From assembly GCA_016432585.1 (NCBI GenBank), contig CP066696.1, forward strand, positions 886,113 through 950,112: 64,000 nt of DNA, written 5' to 3'. Below the pieces are notes generated by a model. That model searched no databases. It saw only the letters and a list, made by a program, of their open reading frames with translations, and was not told the DNA's origin. Below are positions 39,473-47,983 of the stretch, in pieces. The position numbers and the translations under genes were made by a program. Each line of letters begins with the position of its first letter. The stretch's first letter is position 1. Source of the stretch: Candidatus Saccharibacteria bacterium (GTDB taxonomy: Bacteria > Patescibacteriota > Saccharimonadia > Saccharimonadales > Saccharimonadaceae).

Positions 39473-39844
39473 CTAAAATGCGCCAACCACAAAGTTAACG
39501 ATGGCGTACGCCATAATGGCGACAATAAGTCCAATGACAGCGTACAATATCGTATCCTTGGCACCCTTTATCGCACTACTATCACCGTTTGAGGTGGTGT
39601 AGCGAACGCCGCCGATAACAATCATAACCACCGCAATTGCACCAAGAATGTACAGCAGGATATTGACAACTGTTTGGATGCGACTACCGAGAGAGGTGGC
39701 GTTGCCACCCTCATTGCCGCCAACATCGTTGATACCCGTTGTAATGTCACCTGCGGCATCGGCTAGTACCGTGTAACTAGGCACGAAGGATACGATCCCA
39801 ATAAGGGCAACGACTGATAATAGGACTACTTTTATTTTATTCAC
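39473..39844 (-). CDS. T4SS pilin, copy 3
   Basis: 123 residues: signal peptide (about 1-30), Gly-rich linker, and two helices around GGVRYTTSNGDSSAIKGAKDTILYAV. The last 50 residues are almost identical to copy 4, and the DNA is nearly identical as well, showing recent duplication or gene conversion. The C-terminus NFVVGAF is short with no tail. Confidence 0.9.
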   Translation of the reverse strand: MNKIKVVLLSVVALIGIVSFVPSYTVLADAAGDITTGINDVGGNEGGNATSLGSRIQTVVNILLYILGAIAVVMIVIGGVRYTTSNGDSSAIKGAKDTILYAVIGLIVAIMAYAIVNFVVGAF

Positions 39845-40025
39845 TAAATTCTCCTTTTTTAAAATGCGCCAACCACAAAGTTAACGATAGCATACGACAT
39901 AATGGCAACGATCAATCCTACGACAGCGTAAAGAATTGTATCCTTGGCACCCTTTATCGCACTGCTATCACCGTTTGAGGTAGTGTAACGTATACCACCT
40001 ATAACGATCATAATCACCGCAATCA
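39473..40025. repeat. Direct repeat of pilin 3' ends
   Basis: About 165 bp at the 3' ends of copies 3 (39473-39640) and 4 (39859-40025) are highly similar, including runs such as AAAATGCGCCAACCACAAAG and CCTTGGCACCCTTTATCGCA. The signal-peptide halves differ. Confidence 0.8.
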
Positions 40026-40233
40026 TACCAAGCACGATAAGAAGGGTATTGATGATAATCTTTACCATACTTGAGGCATTATCGGTACCCTGAGCCTTAC
40101 AAACAGCCGTATCGGGATTATCGGCACATTGGTCGAAAACGTTTATCGCCATCGCACTCGGTGCAGGCAGGGCAACGGCACCAACCCCAGCGACCAGCGC
40201 TAGTGACATTATAATTTGTTTCCATTTTTTCAT
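39859..40233 (-). CDS. T4SS pilin, copy 4
   Basis: 124 residues from MKKWKQ at 40233, set by GGGAGG upstream; the longer ORF overlaps copy 5. Signal peptide (about 1-30, ending PSAMA), a short mature N-terminus with two Cys (DQCADNPDTAVCKAQ), then two helices around GGIRYTTSNGDSSAIKGAKDTI. The Cys pair may form a disulfide outside. Confidence 0.9.
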   Translation of the reverse strand: MKKWKQIIMSLALVAGVGAVALPAPSAMAINVFDQCADNPDTAVCKAQGTDNASSMVKIIINTLLIVLGMIAVIMIVIGGIRYTTSNGDSSAIKGAKDTILYAVVGLIVAIMSYAIVNFVVGAF

Positions 40234-40235
40234 GA

Positions 40236-40532
40236 TTAGAACCTCCCTAGAACAAACTGCGTTATAACAAATGCGCCTATTATGACAACTATACCAATAA
40301 TCGCTCCCAAAATCATATCCTTGGCGCGCTTTACCGAGCCGGCATCGCCGTTCGAGGTGGTATACATGTAGCCGGCCATAACAATAATAACTACGCACAC
40401 CATTCCGGCAACACCGTAAACCGTCGTCAGAAGACCAGCGATAGCTGCGTTCGCATCTGTAACCGGCTCGACACCGATTGATCCCGGGTCTATCTTATCG
40501 GACGCGGCAAAAAGAATACTTTGAAGACTCAT
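40236..40532 (-). CDS. T4SS pilin-like protein without signal peptide, copy 5
   Basis: 98 residues: the shortest member. It begins MSLQSILFAASDKIDPGSIGVEPVTD, a polar stretch in place of the signal peptide, followed by two helices around AGYMYTTSNGDAGSVKRAKDMILGAI and ending FVLGRF. The core motif (TTSNGD.G/S..KRAKD.IL) fits the family. It may be inserted without cleavage. It starts on the stop of copy 6 (1-nt overlap). Confidence 0.85.
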   Translation of the reverse strand: MSLQSILFAASDKIDPGSIGVEPVTDANAAIAGLLTTVYGVAGMVCVVIIVMAGYMYTTSNGDAGSVKRAKDMILGAIIGIVVIIGAFVITQFVLGRF

Positions 40533-40963
40533 TAGCTAATTGCTCCTGCGATAAGATTAACGATAGCAACCGAAAAGATAGAAAGAACAAGGCCAATAAC
40601 GGCGTCCATGATAATCTTTTTCGCTTTTGCAACCTCGCCCGGATCGCCAATTGCGGTCATATACTTGAATCCACCCCTTATGATGTATCCAACCGCTAGG
40701 TAGCCAACGATTTGCAGTGCCATTTCGATAACGTTAAGAACGATCGTCCATATAAATGTCGGCAGACCGCCGGCTTGTTGTGGGCTTTTAATATTACAGA
40801 CGCCATCGGTTAAGCCTCTATACCATGCAGGAAAGGTAAGTAGACGCTCACCACACGCCTCGGCGGCAAGTGTTGTTTGAGGCAAGGCGACGGCCATTGT
40901 GGCACCTCCTAGTGTTGTTGCGAATAAAAGTGCGGCAGTCCAGTTTCGTATTTTATTTAACAT
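40532..40963 (-). CDS. T4SS pilin, copy 6
   Basis: 143 residues with signal peptide (about 1-33, ending TTLAA) and two Cys in the mature N-terminus (EACGERLL and VCNIKSP). Two helices flank GGFKYMTAIGDPGEVAKAKKIIMDAVIGLVL. The most diverged core after copy 7. No extra catalytic motif. Confidence 0.88.
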   Translation of the reverse strand: MLNKIRNWTAALLFATTLGGATMAVALPQTTLAAEACGERLLTFPAWYRGLTDGVCNIKSPQQAGGLPTFIWTIVLNVIEMALQIVGYLAVGYIIRGGFKYMTAIGDPGEVAKAKKIIMDAVIGLVLSIFSVAIVNLIAGAIS

Positions 40964-40974
40964 ATAGTTTTCCT

Positions 40975-41400
40975 TTACTGAAATATTCCACCCGGAATGA
41001 GAAAGTTTAAGAGGAGGTACATAGAGGCGTACGCCACGATACCAATCGCAACATTCCTTATAACATCTTTGGCTTTTTTAGTTTGCTCGGCACTGTCAGA
41101 GGATGTCGTGTAAAGGATTGCGCCGTACGTTATACCGCCAACCGCCGCAATACCGATACCTGCCGTTAAAATGTTGAGGACCAGCAAAAGAATACCCCAT
41201 ACACCACTCTGTGTAGTGCCGGCATCTTTTCCACCCGTTTGGTCGCAAACAACCAGCGAGGTTTGCACGCCACCGCAACAATAAAGACCTTTGTCTGGCT
41301 GCGGTTGACATGCAGCCCCGACTGTTTGCGGGATACTTATAGCGATCGTACCCATAACTACTAACGCAAGGACAATAATTTTTTGTTTTATTCTATTCAT
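40975..41400 (-). CDS. T4SS pilin, copy 7
   Basis: 141 residues: signal peptide (about 1-29), mature N-terminus with four Cys (ACQPQPD, YCCGG, VVCDQ), then two helices around GGITYGAILYTTSSDSAEQTKKAKDVIRNVAIG. It is the first gene of the minus-strand array and is divergent from the VirB6-like gene at 41556. The Cys-rich head differs from all others, so it may be a tip or minor subunit. Confidence 0.88.
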   Translation of the reverse strand: MNRIKQKIIVLALVVMGTIAISIPQTVGAACQPQPDKGLYCCGGVQTSLVVCDQTGGKDAGTTQSGVWGILLLVLNILTAGIGIAAVGGITYGAILYTTSSDSAEQTKKAKDVIRNVAIGIVAYASMYLLLNFLIPGGIFQ

Positions 41401-41555
41401 ACCTGATTATAAGATACGATATAACTAAAGCGGAAGCAAGTAGTGATACTCAAAATATATATCGTGCACGCATAATTTCCATATATACGCATACTATACA
41501 TAATGGTGTTTTTTACATTGACTTTTCGAGTATAAGATGGTACCATAACAGAGAT
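41401..41555. promoter_or_regulatory. Divergent promoter region of the T4SS locus
   Basis: On the plus strand TTGACT (41518-41523), 17 bp, TACCAT (41541-41546) is 9 nt from the ATG at 41556 (leaderless type). The pilin array runs from the other side. The region is AT-rich and contains no ORF. Confidence 0.65.
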
Positions 41556-44204
41556 ATGTGGGATCTGCGAATTGCAACTCCATTCGGTAGAATATCGAAA
41601 TGGAGTATGATGATTTTTGCCGCAGCGCTTCTTGCGGCTTCTTTCGCTATAGCATTCCTTGCTAGCACGCCTGTTCATGCGGCCGATGGACAATGGAACG
41701 GTGACGCGCTTCAATACGGACAAAACCAATATACGTTCGTAGGAACGGCAGCCGCCGGTGATAGTCGCGGCATCCCAGAAGGCTCAAAGATCTACGGCTA
41801 TGTTGAACCGGACACTTCTGGGGCAAGCAATCCCACAAAAAAAGCTCATCTTATTTACTTTGCACCAGGCGTAGACCCGGGTCAGGCAACCGCCGCCACC
41901 TACACTGCTTACGATCTTAATGGCGCCACGTATAGCAATCCGACAGGAAAGACTTCTATAACTATGGAGCCCCGAGCCGCCGCTAGCGAAGGAACGACCT
42001 CTTGTGACAGCTCCTTCACCTTTGGTGTTGGGTGGATAATTTGTCCGATTACAAACTTTTTTGCCAGCGCTATGGACTGGCTATTTAACGTTCTTGCGGG
42101 ATTCCTGGCGGTTCGACCTGTCCAGTCTAGCCAAGAAAACGCACTATACCGCGCTTGGTCGGTTATGCGTAACTTTGCAAACGTTGCGTTTGTTATTGGC
42201 TTCCTTATTATTATTTACTCGCAGATCACAAATATCGGTCTTTCTAATTACGATATTAAAAAAATGTTACCGCGCCTTATTATTGCAGCTGTGCTTGTTA
42301 ATATATCGTACTGGATTTGTTCAATCGCAATCGACATTTCTAATATTATCGGCTATTCGATTCAAGATATATTTATCTCTATGCGTAATAATCTTGTCGG
42401 TGGAGAAGGGAATAACTGGGATCTGGTTAGCTGGAAAAGTATCGGCGGATTTATTCTTTCGGGCGGTACCATTGCGGCCGCGACGGGAATTGGTGGGTTT
42501 GCGCTACTAGCCAGTGCCGGAACGGTAGGTGGTGCGCTGTACATGCTTTTGCCAATCCTCCTCGGAGTCCTTATCGCCGTGTTAGTAGCACTCATGGTCA
42601 TGGCGGCGCGCCAAGCAATTATTACTATATTAGTAATAATTTCGCCGCTGGCATTCGTGGCATACCTTTTGCCGAATACCGAGAAGTACTTTGAGAAGTG
42701 GAAAAGTCTTGGTATGACCATGCTTGTTATGTTCCCGATGTTCTCGATCGTATTTGGTGGATCGCAACTTGCCGGAATTGCAATTATTCAAAATGCGGAT
42801 TCTATTAATACTGTCATTCTAGGTATGGCAGTGCAGGTTGCCCCTGTTGCAATTACGCCACTGCTATTGAAACTCAGCGGATCGCTCCTTGCTCGAATTG
42901 GCGGTATTATTAATAACCCAAGCCGCGGACTTATCGACCGCACGCGAAACTTTGCAAACGAGCGCCGCGACCAGCGAAAGGCAAAAGCATGGGCAACGCC
43001 GCTTAATAGGCGACGCGACGCCTTTGCTCGTGCCTCGCGTGGTATAGACAACAAACGCCGTGAGCGCGAGGGCTGGCAGAAGGCCAACGAGGCCATGGTG
43101 GATGCAAACTGGGCTAACAGCCAAGTAAACTCTGATATCCAGCAGCGTGCCCTGCAAGCAGCGAGCGTTAAAGATACCGGTGACAATCTAGCTCAGCGCA
43201 GGTTCGAGGCATCTAAGCTGACAAACGCCGCTATGCAGGATCTTGATCTAAATGCCCGTGCCGCCAAACTGGACCTTGATGTGTCTAAGGCACGAGTTGA
43301 AGCAAACTGGGAGGAACTTAAAGCGGGCGATGGTCGAAATATCGTTCAGCCGGCAGGCCTTGCGGGCAGTGCACTTGCCACTTATATCGCTAGTCGGGTC
43401 GATCCGATTAGTCAGAATGCTATTAATGCCGGTATCGAGGCGCGACGCGAGCAATCTGCAGAACATGTACAAAAGCGTGTATTCTCTGAAGCATTGGAAA
43501 ACAACATCGCTCTGCAACAAGCAGCTGGTGGTATAGATGCCAACGGTTCGCAGCGAGCATTGGCATACGCCCTTAAGGAACGACATAGTGCGCGTCGTGA
43601 AGCGGTTGATAACGCAAACTCTATTATTGAACATAGCAACGTTGACGACAGGGGTACCCTCGAACTTGCAGAGGGACGAGCCTTCGGCAACGTTCAAATT
43701 ACGGATGATATTCAAGAAGCCGCTATTATTAAGGTTGCCTCCGCAGGTAACGTGAATAACATCAACCACTTGATGGAGAACCTAGATATTTCCCCAAGCG
43801 GCAACGAAAACCACCGTATCGCTTTTGTTGAAGCACTTAAAAAGAACAGCGCAGCGCGACCTAAGTACGTTGGGTTTGCTCGTATGAACGCTATTACACA
43901 GGGTGTCGCCGACGGCGGTGTAGAGGGTCTTGATAACATGATTAAGTCTACCGTTGAAGCTCTTAAGTTCTCTCCTGAAGTATTGGTGTCGCAAGACCAA
44001 GACGCGCTTAAACGTATGGCTGAAGCTATTAGTCGCAATAAGGCGCAGTACGATCCCGTCGCACTTTCTGACCTTAAGAAGCGAATTGATACGGCATTTA
44101 AAGACGAGCGTCTCAATGTTCGATTGGGTGAACGAAGGCCTCATCTTGAGACTATTATGAGTACACTTAGCGACGTGCCTTTCCCTCCAGACCCAGCCCC
44201 TTAG
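41556..44204 (+). CDS. VirB6/TrbL-like channel protein 1
   Basis: 882 residues. Signal or first helix (about 17-37), an extracellular domain (about 40-165) with a Cys pair (SCDSS, WIICP), then six to eight transmembrane helices between about 200 and 450, including VMRNFANVAFVIGFLIIIYSQI and LIIAAVLVNISYWICSIAIDIS. The last 430 residues are hydrophilic, Ala/Arg/Glu-rich and probably cytoplasmic, beginning INNPSRGLIDRTRNFANERR. Paralogue at 45611 shares the membrane core. Inferred T4SS inner channel subunit. Confidence 0.8.
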   Translation: MWDLRIATPFGRISKWSMMIFAAALLAASFAIAFLASTPVHAADGQWNGDALQYGQNQYTFVGTAAAGDSRGIPEGSKIYGYVEPDTSGASNPTKKAHLIYFAPGVDPGQATAATYTAYDLNGATYSNPTGKTSITMEPRAAASEGTTSCDSSFTFGVGWIICPITNFFASAMDWLFNVLAGFLAVRPVQSSQENALYRAWSVMRNFANVAFVIGFLIIIYSQITNIGLSNYDIKKMLPRLIIAAVLVNISYWICSIAIDISNIIGYSIQDIFISMRNNLVGGEGNNWDLVSWKSIGGFILSGGTIAAATGIGGFALLASAGTVGGALYMLLPILLGVLIAVLVALMVMAARQAIITILVIISPLAFVAYLLPNTEKYFEKWKSLGMTMLVMFPMFSIVFGGSQLAGIAIIQNADSINTVILGMAVQVAPVAITPLLLKLSGSLLARIGGIINNPSRGLIDRTRNFANERRDQRKAKAWATPLNRRRDAFARASRGIDNKRREREGWQKANEAMVDANWANSQVNSDIQQRALQAASVKDTGDNLAQRRFEASKLTNAAMQDLDLNARAAKLDLDVSKARVEANWEELKAGDGRNIVQPAGLAGSALATYIASRVDPISQNAINAGIEARREQSAEHVQKRVFSEALENNIALQQAAGGIDANGSQRALAYALKERHSARREAVDNANSIIEHSNVDDRGTLELAEGRAFGNVQITDDIQEAAIIKVASAGNVNNINHLMENLDISPSGNENHRIAFVEALKKNSAARPKYVGFARMNAITQGVADGGVEGLDNMIKSTVEALKFSPEVLVSQDQDALKRMAEAISRNKAQYDPVALSDLKKRIDTAFKDERLNVRLGERRPHLETIMSTLSDVPFPPDPAP

Positions 44205-44422
44205 GCCTTAGCACCCAACTCTAGTCCGACACAATTAACCGTTCTCACACTCGCAGGGCGGCGTATTTTTTAAATTACATACACCTCTGATACGTATCCT
44301 ACACACACCATATGTAGTGTATGTGGAAAAAATTAGACCCCTTGCATTTTTTTAGTATTGCGATATAATAAAAAGTACAAAAGAGTTTTAAGTGCCCACA
44401 TAAGTGCGCAAGGAACCGTGTA
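44205..44422. promoter_or_regulatory. Promoter and palindromes before the 44423 gene
   Basis: No gene. GATACGTATC (44289-44298) is a perfect palindrome. ACACCATATGTAGTGT (44305-44320) matches the NrdR consensus at 14 of 16 positions and shares ATATGTAGTGT with the nrdA site. The promoter is TTGCAT (44342-44347), 16 bp, TATAAT (44364-44369), with a leader of about 45 nt ending in AAGGAAC. Confidence 0.6.
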
Positions 44423-45532
44423 ATGAGTTTAGAACAACGACACCGAACACCAAATTCAGGCGAAACGCCAGAGGGGGAGGAGCGTGCGTTGAACAGCTCG
44501 ACTACGACCGAAACCTACCGAATCCCCGGCAGCGCCGACCAAGAGCAATTCGAGGAAAGCACCTACGATCCTAACAGGCAACGTGGTAAACGAAGGGGCC
44601 TTCGTCTTATTGGCGCAAGCGCGGCATTGGCAGTAATTCTTGCAGGTGGTGGCTATGCACTTACCCGCGGCGGCGACAATGTAGAAGCCAAAACCCCACC
44701 GGTAGCGACCGCGCCTGCAGATCCAGGCGAGACAGCCCCATCCGCTCCAGGCGGCGCTGAGGTTCTTAATAATCTCACCTTGGCTAATTTTCCGTTTGAA
44801 ATTGACGGAAAGACATATGAAGGATTCGACGCATTCAAAGAAGCGTTCGCTATTGATGCAGGCGACTACACGGAATATAACGTTACCGATGCACACCCAG
44901 AGGTGGTAGAAGACGGGAAACAGGCCACTGCCGAGGTTGTTAGCCTCATCAATAAATGGCTGAATTACGATATCACAACCATTGAAGGCGTCGCACCCGA
45001 AGTGATGGACAAATACGAATATACTCGACCAGATGGTTCTTCCTATGCTGGAGAATCTGCTCTTAAGCGAGAGTTTGTCGATACGGCGTTCGAACAGCTT
45101 CTCTTTGAGAAAACCGACCTTAAGGGCGTTACATACCCGACCTCGTTCATCGACGACATCAAGACTATCGCAGCAAAGGTCCAATCACTAAGAGAATTCA
45201 CCAAAGACGAAGCAAATCCTTACAAAGGTGAGTTTGTTATCGTTGATCCACCATCTATGTCTATTGGCTACAAACACCTCGATCGTCCAGGAATTGCCGT
45301 AGGCACTACCGTCACCGTTCAATACCGCGATAATGCCAGCGCAAATAGCGTCGGCGAAGACTCACGCTACTCTGCACCTATCGGCCTTGAGAATCCCTAC
45401 ATATGGGAAATGGGGCTCGATAGTTCTGGTACTGTGCAGGCTGGAGAATATAGCCCTCGTGACCGCGCAGGCGAATTTGGACCATATTGGCGAATCGCAG
45501 GATTCGACAACAGTCCAAAGAAAACGATGTAA
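44423..45532 (+). CDS. Single-pass T4SS-locus protein, VirB8-like topology
   Basis: 369 residues. Acidic/polar cytoplasmic N-terminus (1-55), a basic stop (RGKRRG), one transmembrane helix (about 60-78), a Pro-rich linker (80-110) and an extracellular domain of about 260 residues. I do not recognise the domain. Its position between the two VirB6-like genes and its topology suggest a scaffold or adhesin of the secretion system; this is inference. Confidence 0.7.
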   Translation: MSLEQRHRTPNSGETPEGEERALNSSTTTETYRIPGSADQEQFEESTYDPNRQRGKRRGLRLIGASAALAVILAGGGYALTRGGDNVEAKTPPVATAPADPGETAPSAPGGAEVLNNLTLANFPFEIDGKTYEGFDAFKEAFAIDAGDYTEYNVTDAHPEVVEDGKQATAEVVSLINKWLNYDITTIEGVAPEVMDKYEYTRPDGSSYAGESALKREFVDTAFEQLLFEKTDLKGVTYPTSFIDDIKTIAAKVQSLREFTKDEANPYKGEFVIVDPPSMSIGYKHLDRPGIAVGTTVTVQYRDNASANSVGEDSRYSAPIGLENPYIWEMGLDSSGTVQAGEYSPRDRAGEFGPYWRIAGFDNSPKKTM

Positions 45533-45545
45533 CCAGGCATTCACA

Positions 45546-45578
45546 AAAGAAAGGCTCCGCAAGAGCCTTTCTTTTTTT
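45546..45578 (+). terminator. Intrinsic terminator
   Basis: AAAGAAAGGCTC-CGCAA-GAGCCTTTCTTT then TTTT. It separates the 44423 transcript from the gene at 45611. Confidence 0.9.
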
Positions 45579-45610
45579 GTCACTTTGCGACATAATTTAG
45601 CGTAAGTACT

Positions 45611-47929
45611 ATGAAAGCAAAACTGTTCGCGCTCTTAGGGTTGATTATCGCCTCGACAGGCTTGGCTCTTATTTTGGGCAGCACTCCCGCACATGCGGCA
45701 GGCGAGAAATACCGGTGGATCAACGAAACAACGATTGAAGCAAGCGGCGGACTTTACAATAACGTTACTGCCGCCAATAACGGCGTTTTAAATTTTCCGC
45801 GTAACGGCAATACGTTTATTGTTTTTAGCGACGGCGACTGCGACATTACGCTTACTATCGCACCGTCACCTGATAATAAAACAGGAAAGCTAACGACCCA
45901 GGGATGTGACGAGCCAGCAGCTGGATTTGATCGTGATATTACAATTACTAATCCTGAAAACGGCCCTCCAGTCGGCACCTTTCCTGCACCAACCGAGACT
46001 GGCGATGAAGGGGAAGAGGCCGAAGATAAAACAAGCTGCGCAGTAGATGGTATCGGTTGGATTATCTGCCCGGTCATGACGTTCTTATCGCAAATTGTCG
46101 ACTCCGCTTACTCAATAGTCGCAACCCTTCTTGGCGTACAACCACTTGTAACAACTGGCGAGGAGAGTTCAAAGAATATCTATAATGCATGGTCAATCAT
46201 GCGAAACTTCGCAAACGTCGCATTTGTTATCGCCTTTCTCTTTATTATTTTCTCGCAGATATCGAGTATAGGAATCACCAACTATGGTATTAAAAAGATG
46301 CTCCCTCGTCTTATCATCTCGGCAGTGCTCGTCAATATATCCTACTGGATATGCGCCGTTGCGGTTGACGCCTCTAATATTGCTGGCGCGTCAGTAAAGG
46401 AACTATTCGACAGTCTCGGGTCTAGCTTTGCAGCACCAACAGCCAAATTAGACCCTTCTCAAACCGGAGAAGGGTGGACAGGTATTGCCGGTGCGATACT
46501 GGCCGGAGGTATAGCTGGAGGTATAGCACTTTATGTCGGCCTGTCCGCCTTCATTCCGATAATACTCGCTGCACTCGTGGCTATTATTACCGTATTTCTT
46601 GTTTTGGCATTACGACAGGCACTTATTATTCTCCTCGTTATTATTGCTCCTCTTGCATTTGTCGCATATCTACTTCCGAATACAGAAGATCTGTTTAAAA
46701 AATGGAAGGGACTACTTCAAACCCTACTCTTAATGTATCCCATCATATCACTTATATTTGGTGCATCGGCGTTAGCCTCTACAGTTATCATGACCACTGC
46801 GGGGGGTAGTGGGATTACAGAGATACAAAAGATAACGATGCAAATCATGGGTGCTGGCGTTGCTATTATCCCGCTTGCACTAACGCCAATTGTGATGAAA
46901 ACCGCCGGCGGTGTACTTAATAGGTTCGGTGGCTTTATTAACAACCCGAACAAGGGTCCTTTCGATCGTATGAAGAAAGGCGCCGAGGGGTATCGTAAGA
47001 ACCGCCAGACACTTCGCCAAAACAGGGCACTGAACGGTGGGCGAAGACTTCCATTCTATGCAGGGAGTGTAAAAAGCCGAGCACGACGTAATGCCGTGAA
47101 TGCCAGTCGCGAAGCTGGGCTCCGCGATGCACAAACGCGCTATATTAGTGAGCAGGCTAGGGCTAACGGTGGCGACAATGTGTTTGCCTCGCAAATGGCT
47201 GGCGGAAGTCGCGTAACAGATGCGAACGAACGAGCAAAAACAGCCGTTGTCGCCTCAGCTCTAAGTCAAGAAAAGAAGAACTTCCAAGAAGACGTTTCGA
47301 ATATGGAGGCGCTCATTAAAGTTAACTTCGACGACCCTGCAAAAGCGTTGGAAAAGGCAATCGCAGAAGGAGATCGAACCTCGGCCGTCGCCGCTCAGAA
47401 CATCTTATTTGGATCGGGAAGTAGCGGTGTTACTAAATTTCGCCAGGTGATTCAAAATAGCGAAAATAGCGCTGATCCGACCACTCAGGCTGGACTCGCT
47501 AGCGTATCCAGCGATCTCCGATCGAACATCAAGGACAAGCATGGTCAGTACGCAAAGCAGAAAGGTGCCGACGTAACAGCCTGGGCAGCATCAACAGATG
47601 CCAAGCTTTCAGACACATACGCAAAGCCTCTCTCAGACAACGATCTTGCAGGCCAGCATGAAGGGAGTATGGCAAAGATGGTGGCACATGGGGATATATC
47701 ATCCGAACAGGCACGGCGTATGTTAGGTGATCCACGAGTTAGTGCTAATCTCGATAACGACCAGAAGCGACACCTTACAAATGCAGCTGGCGGCGACCTT
47801 CGCGCAACACCATCGCGCGATGAGATTGATATAGCACATGAAGAGGCGATAGTACAAAACGCACTCCACGGGATGAATAATAATAACCCGCCAAACCCTC
47901 CGAACCCACCTAATCCACCAAACCCTTAG
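45611..47929 (+). CDS. VirB6/TrbL-like channel protein 2
   Basis: 772 residues, paralogous to 41556. Signal peptide (about 1-28), extracellular domain to about 150 with a CAVDGIGWIICPV segment, six to eight transmembrane helices, then a cytoplasmic tail (about 440-772) and a C-terminal tandem NPP repeat. Core matches include IMRNFANVAFVIAFLFIIFSQI and LIISAVLVNISYWICAVAVDAS, with the INNPNKGPFDRMKK border. Two copies suggest a hetero-oligomeric channel or alternative use. Confidence 0.8.
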   Translation: MKAKLFALLGLIIASTGLALILGSTPAHAAGEKYRWINETTIEASGGLYNNVTAANNGVLNFPRNGNTFIVFSDGDCDITLTIAPSPDNKTGKLTTQGCDEPAAGFDRDITITNPENGPPVGTFPAPTETGDEGEEAEDKTSCAVDGIGWIICPVMTFLSQIVDSAYSIVATLLGVQPLVTTGEESSKNIYNAWSIMRNFANVAFVIAFLFIIFSQISSIGITNYGIKKMLPRLIISAVLVNISYWICAVAVDASNIAGASVKELFDSLGSSFAAPTAKLDPSQTGEGWTGIAGAILAGGIAGGIALYVGLSAFIPIILAALVAIITVFLVLALRQALIILLVIIAPLAFVAYLLPNTEDLFKKWKGLLQTLLLMYPIISLIFGASALASTVIMTTAGGSGITEIQKITMQIMGAGVAIIPLALTPIVMKTAGGVLNRFGGFINNPNKGPFDRMKKGAEGYRKNRQTLRQNRALNGGRRLPFYAGSVKSRARRNAVNASREAGLRDAQTRYISEQARANGGDNVFASQMAGGSRVTDANERAKTAVVASALSQEKKNFQEDVSNMEALIKVNFDDPAKALEKAIAEGDRTSAVAAQNILFGSGSSGVTKFRQVIQNSENSADPTTQAGLASVSSDLRSNIKDKHGQYAKQKGADVTAWAASTDAKLSDTYAKPLSDNDLAGQHEGSMAKMVAHGDISSEQARRMLGDPRVSANLDNDQKRHLTNAAGGDLRATPSRDEIDIAHEEAIVQNALHGMNNNNPPNPPNPPNPPNP

Positions 47930-47983
47930 TGGCTATAATCGCCTATGGTTATTGCATCTAGTGATCTGATATACTTAACATAA

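Noticed and set aside
47878-47929. CRISPR or satellite repeat at the end of the VirB6-like gene
   Set aside because: It is an in-frame NPP protein repeat of 9-bp units with no spacers.
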